From the NCBI GenBank assembly GCA_964403795.1, contig CAYOHP010000011.1, forward strand, positions 363 through 43,657: 43,295 bases of DNA. The letters are read 5' to 3'. Both the position numbers and the translations under genes were made by a program. The notes under the pieces are model-generated. The model saw only the letters and a program-made list of their open reading frames with translations. It was not told the origin of the DNA and ran no database searches. Positions 25,701 to 32,237 of the stretch are shown one piece after another; position 1 is the first letter of the stretch, and every line of letters starts with the position of its first letter. Source of the DNA: CAYOHP01 sp964403795 [NCBI: uncultured bacterium]. Its GTDB lineage: Bacteria > Muiribacteriota > UBA6191 > CAZXTJ01.

Positions 25701-28665
25701 AGCGGATCCTGGCGTTGGCCGTGCGGAAGGCCGAGAGGTCGAAACTCGAGTTGGTGCAGCCGGCGGCCACGTCGGCTTGCACCCAGGTCCTCAGGTTCGA
25801 CCAGTTGGCCCCGCCGTCCGCCGAGGCCTGGAAGCTGTAGCCCTCGTCGGCGGCATTGAGAACGACTCGCCAGTCGAAGCTGATCCTGGGGGAACAGAAC
25901 TGGGTGAGGTCCACCGCCCGCGACACCGCGTCCGAGTTGTTCTCGTTGAGCGCCTCGTTCTCGACGTCGTCGAGCCTCAGATGGTTCGAGCTGTTCGGAC
26001 AGGAGACTCCGCTTCCCGCGATCACCCGGATGTCGCCGTCCCCGGTGCCGTTGCCGTTGTCGCCGAAGTCCTGCCAGGCGGCCGCCCACCCGGTTCCGCC
26101 CGAGTAGGTGCCGGCGGAGAAGTTGTCGGTCACGGTGGAGGCGCTGGCTACGCAGGTCCCCCGGAACCGGATCGCCGCGGTCGCCGACCGGAAGGCGCTC
26201 AGGTCGTAGGTGTCGGCGGTGCAGTTGGCGTTGTTCTGGGCGGGAGCGAAGGTCGCCAGCGGCGAGAAGTTGGTCCCGTCCGAACTGGCCTCGACCAGGT
26301 AGCGGTCCCCGCCCACCAGGAAGTCGCTGCGGCGGCTCAACGTGAGCTCGGGGCGGCAGTAGTTGGACAGGTCCACGGAGCGACGGACGGACCGGCCCCG
26401 CCCGTCCCGGAATTCGAGGTGGTTGGTGTTCGAGCAGGCGCCGCCGCCGGCAGAGGCGCGGACCTGGATCTCGCCGCCCACGGGATCGGTGGTCTCGCCG
26501 GCCTCGGTCCAATTGCCGTTCCACCCGGTCCCCTGCGCGTAGCTGGTGGCACCGGGCGTGGCCGGGGCCTGCCAGGTCTCGGAGGCGGGTCCCGCCCCGG
26601 AAGGGAAGCAGAGGGCCACCGTGGCCTGGAAGGTGACGCAGACCTCTTCCCGGGTGTTCAGGCTCTCGCTGATGTTCCAGGTCAGGGTGAAGCCGGTGGC
26701 CTGGGTTCCGGTGATGGCCGGCTCGAGCGCCACCGTGGCGTTGTCGGGGTAGGTGATCACCGCCGAGCCGGCCACGTAGCTCCAGCCCGGGGGCAGGAGG
26801 TCGACGATGTCCTGGTTCTCGACCGGGACCAGGATCCCGGTCTCGGCGCAGATCGAGAACGTGACGGTGCCGCCCGGGGCGAAAAGGCTGGCGGGCGACG
26901 CCGTCTTCCGCACCGTGAGGGTGGGCTCCTGGAAGCGGAAGTCGAAGGGGTTGATGGTGTAACCCCAGTCGAGGTTGTTCACCGTCCCGGGGTCCTGGGT
27001 TCCGCCCTGGCCGTTGTAGCCCCAGGCGGAGACGAAGCGGCCGTTGGCCCGGACCACGCCGCCGGTCTGGTCGTCGTTGGGGAGCGCCACGCCGTCGGGC
27101 TTGTACAGCGTCAGGGCCTGGAGCGCGTTGCGGGTGAAGCTGGTCCCGTCGCCGGCGCCGTCGTTGTTGATGTCGACCTGGTCGGCGACCCCGTCGCCGT
27201 TCCAGTCGACGGTGAAGGTCACGTTGTCGACGATGGGGGCGACCCAGATCGGGGAGCCGTTCAGGCCGGCCCCGCCGGCACCGGCATCCACCAAGTCCCG
27301 GTTCCCGGGTCCGTGGGCACAGGCCACCACCCGCTCCAGGAAGCCGTTGGGCTGGAGCGCATAGCCCCAGTCGGCGGCGGTGCCATGTCCCGCCCCGAGG
27401 TTGCCCGTGTCGTAGAGCCCGATCCCCCAGAAGAGGCTGTCGCTGGTGAGGCGCAGGCCCGAGGCGTTGGGGATGTAGCGACCGGAGGCCGCCCGGTACG
27501 AGGAAGGCGAGTTGGCCGCCACGTTCATGGTCGTGGTCCCGACCGAGTCCTGGGCGGTGACCGTGATCGGGAACGAGTTCGGGTTGTTCACGATCACGTC
27601 GGCCATGTTCCCGGTGGCCGAACTGAAGACCGGCGCCATGTACTCGGAGGCGTAGAGGCCGGTGGGGATGATATTGAAGAACCGGGTCTGGTACCGCCCG
27701 GCGCCGCCGGTGATGAGGGCCACCTGGATGGGCTTGCCGCCGGTCACGGTGGTGTTCTGGTTGACGACCACCGCGGCAGTGGCCCCGGGGGTGTTCCCGA
27801 GGGTCCCGCGGCTCGACCAGCTCTGGCCCTTCTGGAGGACGAAGCCCAGGGTCCCGGTGCCGTTGTCGACCACGACGGGCGTGTTGTTCTCGGTGGCCTG
27901 GACCAGGATCTCGGCGTACTTGAAGTTCTCGAAGGCCCCGGCGTCCCCGCCGTTGGCTGCATAGGTGTCGACTCCGGCGGGGATGGTATAGGTCAGGCTG
28001 TCCTGGAAGGCCTCGACCGGGAAGACCTCGAGGGCCCCGCCGAGCACCGTGTTGGAGGTGGAGTCCGAGGGAAACAGGATGTGGACCACGTTGATGGGCT
28101 GGCCCACCGTGTAGACCACGTCCTCGCCGCCGTAGCGGATGTCGGTCGCCACCCGGGGGAGGGGGATGAAGTTGCAGCGGGTGCCCACGCAGTTCCCGGC
28201 GTTGGCCTGGTTCGAGGACTCGAGGGTGAGGACCTGGTTGGCGACCAGGTTGTCGTCGTTGCCGGGATCGCCGGGCGGTACCCCGTTGGCGGTGTTGCCG
28301 TCGCCCCAGATCTCGGTGGTCGCCTGGGCGCAGGACCCGGCCAGGCAGGCTGAGTAGTCCGGCTCGTAGCCGTCCTCGCCGTGGTCGTAGAGGATCCGCT
28401 GGCCGGCTGCCGGGACGGTGATCCCGATGATCGAGCTCTGGCCGGTAGGAGGGTTGGGGAGGAAGGCCGGGGGTTCGCCGGCGCTGACCACGTTCAGGAT
28501 CTCCCGGACCTGCGGGTCGTAACCCAGGATGAAGTAGGTCTGCTGGCCGGCCGGGAAGGCTCCCAGGCGGAGCGGGCAGGCCACCAGCAGGAGGAGCCAG
28601 GCCAAGGCGGCGCACCAGACCGGCGGAGCGAGGGAGGGGGAGCGGGCCGAAGGCAAGGGCACCAT
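19705..28665 (-). CDS. Giant secreted DUF11-repeat protein with C25 (gingipain-type) peptidase and MYXO-CTERM-like tail
   Basis: About 2986 aa. A signal sequence (about 1-40) leads into a large beta-rich N-terminal region (40-580). Then: a DUF11-like repeat (about 580-680), two MAM/jelly-roll-like repeats (700-848, 848-1012), four more DUF11-like repeats (about 1070-1575), another beta domain (1600-1735), an Asp-rich type-3 calcium segment DRDGDGIPF...DPDGDGMPTG (about 1840-1865), a beta-rich C25 propeptide-like region (1910-2450), and the C25 peptidase domain (2450-2800) with VGHGAFN (H2682) and SFTCNDGYF (C2718) as the likely dyad. An FN3-like domain (2815-2892) and a tail with GGGC (C2931), hydrophobic helix and Arg cluster end the protein. 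ATG 28665 is preferred to TTG 28755, which overlaps the promoter -35. LVAC in the signal could alternatively be a lipobox. Substrate unknown. Confidence 0.88.
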   Translation of the reverse strand: MVPLPSARSPSLAPPVWCAALAWLLLLVACPLRLGAFPAGQQTYFILGYDPQVREILNVVSAGEPPAFLPNPPTGQSSIIGITVPAAGQRILYDHGEDGYEPDYSACLAGSCAQATTEIWGDGNTANGVPPGDPGNDDNLVANQVLTLESSNQANAGNCVGTRCNFIPLPRVATDIRYGGEDVVYTVGQPINVVHILFPSDSTSNTVLGGALEVFPVEAFQDSLTYTIPAGVDTYAANGGDAGAFENFKYAEILVQATENNTPVVVDNGTGTLGFVLQKGQSWSSRGTLGNTPGATAAVVVNQNTTVTGGKPIQVALITGGAGRYQTRFFNIIPTGLYASEYMAPVFSSATGNMADVIVNNPNSFPITVTAQDSVGTTTMNVAANSPSSYRAASGRYIPNASGLRLTSDSLFWGIGLYDTGNLGAGHGTAADWGYALQPNGFLERVVACAHGPGNRDLVDAGAGGAGLNGSPIWVAPIVDNVTFTVDWNGDGVADQVDINNDGAGDGTSFTRNALQALTLYKPDGVALPNDDQTGGVVRANGRFVSAWGYNGQGGTQDPGTVNNLDWGYTINPFDFRFQEPTLTVRKTASPASLFAPGGTVTFSICAETGILVPVENQDIVDLLPPGWSYVAGSAVITYPDNATVALEPAITGTQATGFTLTWNISESLNTREEVCVTFQATVALCFPSGAGPASETWQAPATPGATSYAQGTGWNGNWTEAGETTDPVGGEIQVRASAGGGACSNTNHLEFRDGRGRSVRRSVDLSNYCRPELTLSRRSDFLVGGDRYLVEASSDGTNFSPLATFAPAQNNANCTADTYDLSAFRSATAAIRFRGTCVASASTVTDNFSAGTYSGGTGWAAAWQDFGDNGNGTGDGDIRVIAGSGVSCPNSSNHLRLDDVENEALNENNSDAVSRAVDLTQFCSPRISFDWRVVLNAADEGYSFQASADGGANWSNLRTWVQADVAAGCTNSSFDLSAFRTANARIRFTGDAQNDAGDQLLIDNLVIDDAGTTPGGGAQRFFVDGITITETGATPPSAVDNVGRASGEFQGFPFSGEDTARVFYNALRLQLAVDKAQAQVGEVLTYTLTYTNLSGNALNPVSVIAPIPAFTTLVGGSISSSPSVGATVSTAAKSITWSIGSLAGSGTGTLTYQVTVNQVPFDLTPIPNLASGLVNGIRVIDSNPVETLIRTPVFQPIKNAPGSVSAGQDIPFDFQIYNHGGAGATNVVLTDRIPANTGYVVGSGSPPAQVQLSNDNGSTFAYVPAGAPGTVDATVTHIRFLKGAVAAASSTTAAFTVRVNAGTPANTVIRNFAFLANDQTTVRTTNITETIVTDLQISLSANLPFACPRRRIRWDLQVTNLNAVSSFTNVVVVQPIPTDSDYELGTASAPAGWTIEYSTNGGTSYVGTEPPASSPVTHLRFTRATLAPSTSFLLRFDTRVSQFVPAGASVTGRAQVTSTQTGATVIPSNLVTLPTINVRIVKSASVLTQVQGGTITWTLEIQNIGAAPAQSVVLQDPLPGFDIFTKSTLVGGSITGGGSFGSGTVTWNLGTLIPFDPVRTVSFQTTVNAGTPSGDVITNLAESTDLACQVPSNVVQVQVAAPGVTAGPDSTFWGNQGDVLYYPAIITNTGASPDTMELSFVSSSSRPSTNPDWTANISFIRDLDGDGSFDPGLDTVLTDTGGAATVDTGVMQPGTSMRILVRVQIPPDPPVLDGDTNTATVTARSTVNSALFDPFTVVTNVLSTTSVRLGELTAVGEGTGVRVRWATFSEFQNLGFTLERSTSMDGPWEPVGCCMIPGVGSFQGRRAYDRLDPDAPADGPLWYRLTDHDALGGQSLHGPVSVDRDGDGIPFDREHALGLSDADPRDAGTDPDGDGMPTGLEIAVGRDPGVADPAYPGPARSRPHGSTPPPQGIRILEEGPDHQVLELVLWGFEERIREVEGRAMTYPRLAGILAGATEREGHPELPRVGWLLPPGLGRVTVLEVETEILAEREIGPVPYPMPVESGNNLLQGYRCDPAFYQDPPAWYPAEASATIPAPDPESSAHLWLQPLAYDHASRKLRFHRRIRVRADRDGPTLAAFSLSPASDPGLSSVPAGTVFRIHTLKAGMYRFTGSDLAAAGIPLPGLDPRNLSVHHGGRPVAIRIRGEEDGVFDPEDELFLYSPGQGNRYAAGEGFHLLLGSAPGLRWAEAGFPSSLAGAPQREYRHSETIRLREYYYAPLPGKPEEDRFVAAPSRWAFPGTAGTLPLAVPVTSPGSADPGHRPELVVSFGAPLSREGSPDHHFQVLLDGRTVIDDFRDGDGFLQATVALQPGSLAAGNHEVVLRCSLDGLPPSPRGEFLVLKDVTLRYGRLLDALGDALAFRAPAGTTPARVEGFGSPDLTALDVTDPWQPRWIGNSTVSGSGPYAIEVARSPTAPTEVLAFSPAGTLGIAQTIVSPAPRVDLRSASNAAGWLAIVPSGWEASLAPLVALRQTQGLRPMVVSIESAADEFTDGVVQASTIRRLMDHADRRWALRPDYLLLAGDTHVNPRRHPGTFLGLWDAAPSLGVPTRLEYSGPDFYGSESAHDLHYGKLRSGDDVPEVAVGRIPASSASELAGVVAKIVAYETSALGAWTHGVQVVSDDGEPQFVEYSEEALGSLPPGLGIQRYHRSDTDTFPSAAAYRSALHAGLENGALLVQFVGHGAFNLWADTTLPSLDSARAASLANGSRAPLILSFTCNDGYFVSVPQAGGADRSLAEALVLNPGGGAIAYLGSGVQSSAAAKDLLHRSWMRALFTESRWRLGDAQRRALALYLAQTSDPERLSRAFNLLGDPATRLKVPSPKPPSGLKVTLTGPKTLDLTWTRSTSTGIWGYEVYRRLGSSPYQLVGTVQTTRFTDSFPEGVPGGSAAPYYAVRTLLVGGLGSAFGVEVQAQALAAAASPDMAGGRGGGCSVLLQAEAGGSPASLAPLALLALPFLGRRRGRRPRRTGTVARKAADHPARNHRAA

Positions 28666-28726
28666 TCCAGTTCTCGGTGCGGTACCAGGCAGGAAGGACC
28701 CGAGGACGCCTTCCGCCCCTGAGAGG

Positions 28727-28755
28727 AAGATAGCGTGGCGCTCCGGCGTCGCCAA
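28727..28755 (-). promoter_or_regulatory. Candidate sigma-70 promoter of the giant C25 protein gene
   Basis: On the minus strand TTGGCG (28750-28755), 17-nt spacer, TATCTT (28727-28732). The leader to the ATG at 28665 would be about 55 nt. The position argues against a start at TTG 28755. Confidence 0.5.
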
Positions 28756-28795
28756 CTCCCGGGCAGGTTCGGATGCCCACTCCGGCCCTGGATCC

Positions 28796-28849
28796 GTCCG
28801 GGGATCGGACAGGGGACTCGGGAATGAGTCTCCGGAGACCGGTGAGTCC
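28796..28849. promoter_or_regulatory. Cluster of dyads between divergent promoters (possible activator sites)
   Basis: Three inverted repeats lie between the two divergent genes: GTCCG-N5-CGGAC at 28796-28810, the perfect palindrome GTCTCCGGAGAC at 28828-28839, and outer arms GGACTC (28814-28819) and GAGTCC (28844-28849) around it. They lie about 60-115 nt upstream of the start expected from the sigma-54-like site, the usual place for enhancer sites of sigma-54 activators. Which protein binds is not known. Confidence 0.4.
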
Positions 28850-28885
28850 AGTTCCGAACCGCATGGAAAGAGGGTCGACTAGAGA

Positions 28886-28901
28886 TGGCACCGAAGCTGC
28901 T
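28886..28901 (+). promoter_or_regulatory. Candidate sigma-54 (-24/-12) promoter
   Basis: TGGCACC-GAAG-CTGCT matches the consensus TGGCACG-N4-TTGCW at all but two defined positions, with the invariant GG (28887-28888) and GC (28899-28900) exactly 10 nt apart. Transcription would start near 28912, giving a leader of about 48 nt to the GTG at 28960. A single sequence match in GC-rich DNA is modest evidence. Confidence 0.45.
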
Positions 28902-28959
28902 GGACGGGTCTCGGCCGGCGGCGGACAGTCCCCCGGCCCCACCCTCGAAGGAGACCCTC

Positions 28960-29655
28960 GTGCGGATCGACTCCAGCCTCGTGCTGACCCTCGCCCTCGG
29001 CCTGGCGGTGCCCGCCCTTGCCTCCACCCCCCGGCTCCCCTTCGCCGAGGACCTGCAGCGGATCGGCTACGGGCAGTGGTGCGACGAGCGATTCGTCTCG
29101 ATGCTGCAGCTGGCGGTGATGGGGATGGAGAGCCCCGACCCGGCCGGGTTCGCCGAGGACCTCGACTGGACCCGAGAGCGTCTCGACGAGACCAAGCGCA
29201 CCCGCTGGATCGCCCGGGCGGTGCGCAGCCCGCAGTTCAAGGCCAGGTTCCCCCACCTCTTCGACGACACCCAGCCGCCCTGCGCCAGCGAGAGCGGCCA
29301 GACCAACTGCCTGGTGCCGGTGGACGACAAGGGAGCGCCGCCGGAAGGTCAGCCCGAGGGCCGTCCCGAGGACGCCCCCGACTTCGGTCTCGGCAGCCTC
29401 AAGGACTCCGAGGACTTCGCCCGGGAGATCGTGAAGGCCCTGATCGGCGAGGACGAGGTCCGCCCCCGCGAGCTCAACGCCTGGAACGGGATCTACCAGA
29501 GCCTGAAGCTGCGCTACCCGACCGCCATCTACGGCATCGGGACCCGGCGCACCTTCTTCCTGGCCATCGTGGTGCGGAGCGAGCAGTTCAAGAAGGCCCA
29601 CCGGGAAGAGCTGCGGAAGGCCTGGCGGGAAGGCTGCCGGAGCTGCCGGGACTGA
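28960..29655 (+). CDS. Small exported protein with two DUF4214-like repeats
   Basis: The 231-aa protein starts at GTG 28960 (AAGGAG 6 nt upstream) with a clear signal peptide ending near PALAS (residue 19). No named family is certain. Two internal segments look alike: about 35-90, with MGMESPDPAGFAEDLDW then RWIARAVRSPQFK, and about 165-220, with ALIGEDEVRPRELNAW then TFFLAIVVRSEQFKK. This resembles DUF4214-type helical repeats that end in a SPEF motif and are found in exported or extracellular proteins. An acidic Pro/Gly linker joins them. Five cysteines could form disulfides, including a C-terminal GCRSC. The gene diverges from the giant C25 gene and ends at a strong hairpin. Confidence 0.8.
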   Translation: MRIDSSLVLTLALGLAVPALASTPRLPFAEDLQRIGYGQWCDERFVSMLQLAVMGMESPDPAGFAEDLDWTRERLDETKRTRWIARAVRSPQFKARFPHLFDDTQPPCASESGQTNCLVPVDDKGAPPEGQPEGRPEDAPDFGLGSLKDSEDFAREIVKALIGEDEVRPRELNAWNGIYQSLKLRYPTAIYGIGTRRTFFLAIVVRSEQFKKAHREELRKAWREGCRSCRD

Positions 29656-29675
29656 CGGCCGGGCGAGGATCTGCG

Positions 29676-29709
29676 GCACCGCCGTCGGGCTCCGGCCCGG
29701 CGGCGGTGC
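29676..29709. terminator. Strong hairpin between convergent genes
   Basis: A 15-bp stem (GCACCGCCG..., with one T-G pair) closed by a 4-nt loop lies 20 nt after the stop of the exported protein and at the truncation point of the convergent nucleotidyltransferase. Only a weak T-rich stretch follows on the plus strand. Likely a terminator for the plus-strand gene, possibly for both directions. Confidence 0.6.
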
Positions 29710-29711
29710 TG

Positions 29712-29997
29712 TTCGCTCAGGGACCCGGCCGTGGACCAGGCTGAGGAATCCCGGGGCCCTCTGTCGAACCTCGACCCGGGCGCCGAGCCCGGCGGCCACC
29801 TCGCCCAGAGTCCGTTCCCCCTGTTCGAAGGCCGCTGGGGAGTCGGTGAACAGGTCGAGATCGCGGGTCTCCCGGTGACCCAGGTAGTAGCCGGCCAAGG
29901 CCGCACCGCCGGTCAGGAAATACCCGCTCTCGAGCTCGAAGAAGCCTCTGAGCACCTGGCGCTGGAGCGGCGTCAGCCGGTCGCTAGAGGAGGCCAT
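29712..29997 (-). pseudogene. Truncated AbiEii-type nucleotidyltransferase remnant
   Basis: From ATG 29997 about 95 residues match the N-terminal half of nucleotidyltransferases of the AbiEii toxin type: LTPLQRQVLRGFFELE, then FLTGGAALAGYYLGHRET and RDLDLFTDSPAAFEQG with the GG and DLD catalytic signatures, and the following VEVRQRAPGFLSLV. After this the frame stays open by chance through a hairpin and antisense to the gene at 28960-29655, with no family-like sequence; a one- or two-base shift meets a stop near 29717. Full-length relatives usually exceed 200 aa. It overlaps the partner gene upstream by 14 nt. I read it as a toxin-like gene that has lost its 3' half; a short functional product is less likely. 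Confidence 0.65.
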
Positions 29998-30280
29998 CCT
30001 GCTGCCATCCCTGGATCAGGAAGTCCCAGAACCCCCGACGTCGCCCCAGGTGGGGACGGAGGTCCGGTAGGTCCCGGGCGACTTCTGCCGGCGTCACGAA
30101 CCTCCAGACGTCGGTGTCCCGGGCCTCCCGGAGCAGCTTGGCGAGGAGCCGCAAGCGCTCCTCCCGGTCGGACCCGGCGAGCCGGGCACAAAACTCCCGG
30201 ACCGAGAGGTCCTCGTCCCAGAGGAAGTAGGGGCGGGCTTCCGGATCCTCCAGTCGGGCGCTGACGGATCGATGGTGCAA
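29984..30280 (-). CDS. Small conserved partner of the nucleotidyltransferase gene
   Basis: A 98-aa protein starting at TTG 30280 with GGGAG 5 nt upstream. It reads SARLEDPEARPYFLWDED, REFCARLAGSDREERLRLLAKLLREARDTDVWRF (two runs) and ends RRRGFWDFLIQGWQQDGLL. From memory, similar small acidic proteins occur immediately upstream of AbiEii-like nucleotidyltransferase genes in many high-GC and cyanobacterial-type genomes, so it is probably the antitoxin or a specificity partner; I cannot name the family with certainty. The stop (29984) overlaps the next start (29997). With the partner truncated, this gene may be a leftover. TACACT at 30302-30307 could be its -10. Confidence 0.75.
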   Translation of the reverse strand: MHHRSVSARLEDPEARPYFLWDEDLSVREFCARLAGSDREERLRLLAKLLREARDTDVWRFVTPAEVARDLPDLRPHLGRRRGFWDFLIQGWQQDGLL

Positions 30281-30740
30281 CTGGGCTCCCGGTCCCTCCC
30301 GAGTGTAGCCCGTCCCGGGGCCGCCCTTGCCTGCGCCTGGCCGCGGTGCCGGTCGGCTGAGCCCAGGGCCCGACGACAGGGCGTTCCTCGCCAACCCCCT
30401 CCCTGCCCACTGGCGTACCCTGGCCGCATGCGCGGACCGGTCGACCAGGCGAGGGTCCACCGCTCCACGGAGCGGTACTGGAGCTTCCTCCGGGCTCGGG
30501 AGCACCGGGTCCATCGGGCCAGGCGGGCGGCCGCCCGGACCGCACCCACCTGACGGAGGAGGAGCGCTCCTGGCCATCGATCGGATCGGCATCCGGAAGG
30601 TGGGGAGTCTCGGCCCTTCACCCCGGCCCGCTCCCGCTCCCGTGCCAGCGCGTGTGGGTGGCCCCCGGAACCCCGCACGCCCGAGGCTCCCGCTTAGCGA
30701 CGCGGACCCCGGGAGCTACCATGACGAGAGGAGAAGGGAC
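30281..30740. other. 460-bp gap with no supported gene
   Basis: No frame here shows family-like sequence. A 41-codon plus-strand open frame at 30428-30553 (starting MRGPVDQARVH, containing ERYWSFLRAREHR) is too short and lacks a clear ribosome site to call. The left edge holds the probable promoter of the 98-aa gene and the right edge that of the Uma2 gene. It may be the residue of lost accessory DNA next to the truncated toxin-like gene. Confidence 0.5.
30694..30722 (+). promoter_or_regulatory. Weak candidate promoter of the Uma2 gene
   Basis: TTAGCG (30694-30699), 17-nt spacer, TACCAT (30717-30722); start expected near 30729, leaving a short leader with GAGAAGGG before ATG 30741. Confidence 0.3.
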
Positions 30741-31391
30741 ATGCCGGCCATGGCCGAGGCGGCGGGCGGAGCCAAGCAGAAGCTCACCTACCAGGACTAC
30801 TGCGCGATCCCCGAGGACCTGGCCCGCCACGAGATCCTCGACGGGGAGCATGTCGTGAGCCCGTCGCCCCTCGACCGCCACCAGCGGGTGCTCATGAACC
30901 TGCTCGCGAAGCTCCGGACCCACCTGGAGCCGGCCGGACTGGGAGAGGTGAAGTGCGCCCCCTCCGACGTGCTGCTCGGCGAACACACCTTCGTGCAGCC
31001 GGATCTCTACGTGGTGCTGGCCGCCCACTTCGGACGCATCCGGGCGAACGGCTGCCATGGACCCCCGGACCTGGTGGTCGAGATCCTCTCGCCCTCCAAC
31101 CGGGCCTATGACCAGGTGCGGAAGCGCCGGGTGTACCAGGCCGCCGGGGTCCCCGAGTACTGGGTGGTCGATCCCGAGGCCGAGCGGGTCGAGGTCTACC
31201 GGCGGGCGACTCCGGACGCCGGCTTCTCGCGGCCGCTGGTGATCGAGGCTCCCCATGACGAGGCCGTGACGACGCCGCTGGTCCCGGATCTCGTCCTCGG
31301 GTTGGCGGAGGTCTTCGATCCCGGCCCCGCAGCCCGAGCCGCCGCGGTCGGCTCCGCCACCGGCCAGGGCCCCGGCTCCGGCGACCCCTGA
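30741..31391 (+). CDS. Uma2 family (DUF820) restriction-endonuclease-fold protein
   Basis: The 216-aa protein has the PD-(D/E)XK-type Uma2 pattern: an N-terminal YQDYCAIPED...EILDGEHVVSPSP segment, the Asp motif FVQPDLYVVL (about 90-100), the Glu/Lys motif PDLVVEILSPSN (about 110-122) and the VYQAAGVPEYWVVDPE hallmark (about 133-148). Uma2 proteins are abundant in cyanobacteria, Myxococcota and related genomes, often in many copies; their function is not established although a nuclease fold is predicted. The C-terminal 25 residues are low-complexity Ala/Gly. The start ATG 30741 is preceded by GGAGAAGGG. It converges with the znuB-like gene, 15 bp apart. Confidence 0.9.
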   Translation: MPAMAEAAGGAKQKLTYQDYCAIPEDLARHEILDGEHVVSPSPLDRHQRVLMNLLAKLRTHLEPAGLGEVKCAPSDVLLGEHTFVQPDLYVVLAAHFGRIRANGCHGPPDLVVEILSPSNRAYDQVRKRRVYQAAGVPEYWVVDPEAERVEVYRRATPDAGFSRPLVIEAPHDEAVTTPLVPDLVLGLAEVFDPGPAARAAAVGSATGQGPGSGDP

Positions 31392-31406
31392 CCGGCCTTC
31401 CCGCCC

Positions 31407-32237
31407 TTACCCCCGCCGCACTCTCGCCAGGGTCCGACTCACCAGCCAGGCGACCGTCAGCACGCTGATCGCCACCGGTGCCGGAGGCAGGTCCCAGGCC
31501 GGATGGAACGACACCGCCAGGCCGATCCCGTGGGCCGCGACCGCCAAGAGCGCGGAGGCCGCGGTGGCCCCCGAGAGCGAGCTCGTCCAGTCGAGCGCGA
31601 TGGCGGCCGGGAGCACCAGGTCGGCGAAGCACATCAGGGTACCGACCGAATGGGTGGCCGAGGCGACGGCGGCGCCGACCAGCCCGAAGAGCAGGATCCG
31701 CCAGCGCCACAGCCGGTAGCCCATGGCCTGGGCCCCGTCGGGGTCGAAGCCGATCAGCACCAGGTGGGGGAAGGCCCAGACCAGGACCCCGGCCACGACC
31801 ACGGTGACCCCGGCCAGCCAGGCGCAGGTCGACCAGGTGGCGAACAGCAGGCTGCCCTCGAGAAGGTGCACGACCTCCTCCTTGCCGGCCGGGCTCTTGG
31901 CCACGAACAGGATGCTGGTGGCTCCGCCGAAGGCGTACAGGATCCCGAGCCGGGTCTCGGCCGGCAGGTCGCCCCGGGCCAGCCGGGTCCCGAGCAGCCA
32001 GACCGCCAGAGCGGTCAGCGCCAGCGATCCGAGGACATGCTCCCCGGCTCCGTGGTGGCCCAGCCAGAGCGAGAGGGCGATGCCCATGGCCGCGACCTCG
32101 GCCAGGGCCGCCGAGACGAAGACGATCCGGTTCAGCACCACCTGGACCGAGAGCACCCCGCAGAGCACCGAGACCAGGGCCCCCGCCACCAGGGCCGGGA
32201 GGCCGAACTCCCAGAGACCGGAGAGGGCCTCGTTCAT
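31407..32237 (-). CDS. znuB: Zn/Mn ABC transporter permease (ABC-3/ZnuB type)
   Basis: The 276-aa integral membrane protein has about eight hydrophobic helices and the ABC-3 family pattern: SVLCGVLSVQVVLNRIVFVS near 25-45, SAALAEVAAMGIAL next, and a later FADLVLPAAIAL segment in the region that contacts the ATPase. It would form the inner-membrane channel for zinc or manganese import. The ATG at 32237 overlaps the ATPase stop as ATGA. It is the last gene of the five-gene metal operon. Metal identity cannot be read from the permease; the symbol follows the closest well-known system. Confidence 0.88.
   Translation of the reverse strand: MNEALSGLWEFGLPALVAGALVSVLCGVLSVQVVLNRIVFVSAALAEVAAMGIALSLWLGHHGAGEHVLGSLALTALAVWLLGTRLARGDLPAETRLGILYAFGGATSILFVAKSPAGKEEVVHLLEGSLLFATWSTCAWLAGVTVVVAGVLVWAFPHLVLIGFDPDGAQAMGYRLWRWRILLFGLVGAAVASATHSVGTLMCFADLVLPAAIALDWTSSLSGATAASALLAVAAHGIGLAVSFHPAWDLPPAPVAISVLTVAWLVSRTLARVRRG

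Noticed and set aside
22135-28353. A roughly 2070-codon open frame antisense to the giant secreted protein gene
   Set aside because: High GC makes antisense frames stay open. Its translation is low-complexity Gly/Val/Arg/Asp with no domain, while the opposite strand has clear domains, a signal peptide and a promoter.
28666-28755. Earlier start (TTG 28755) for the giant protein
   Set aside because: The TTG lies in the -35 of a good promoter match, lacks spacing to a ribosome site, and would bury the signal peptide 30 residues in.
28879-29711. C-terminal continuation of the nucleotidyltransferase frame
   Set aside because: It runs through a hairpin and antisense to a gene with signal peptide and ribosome site; the sequence no longer resembles the family, so I treat the gene as truncated.
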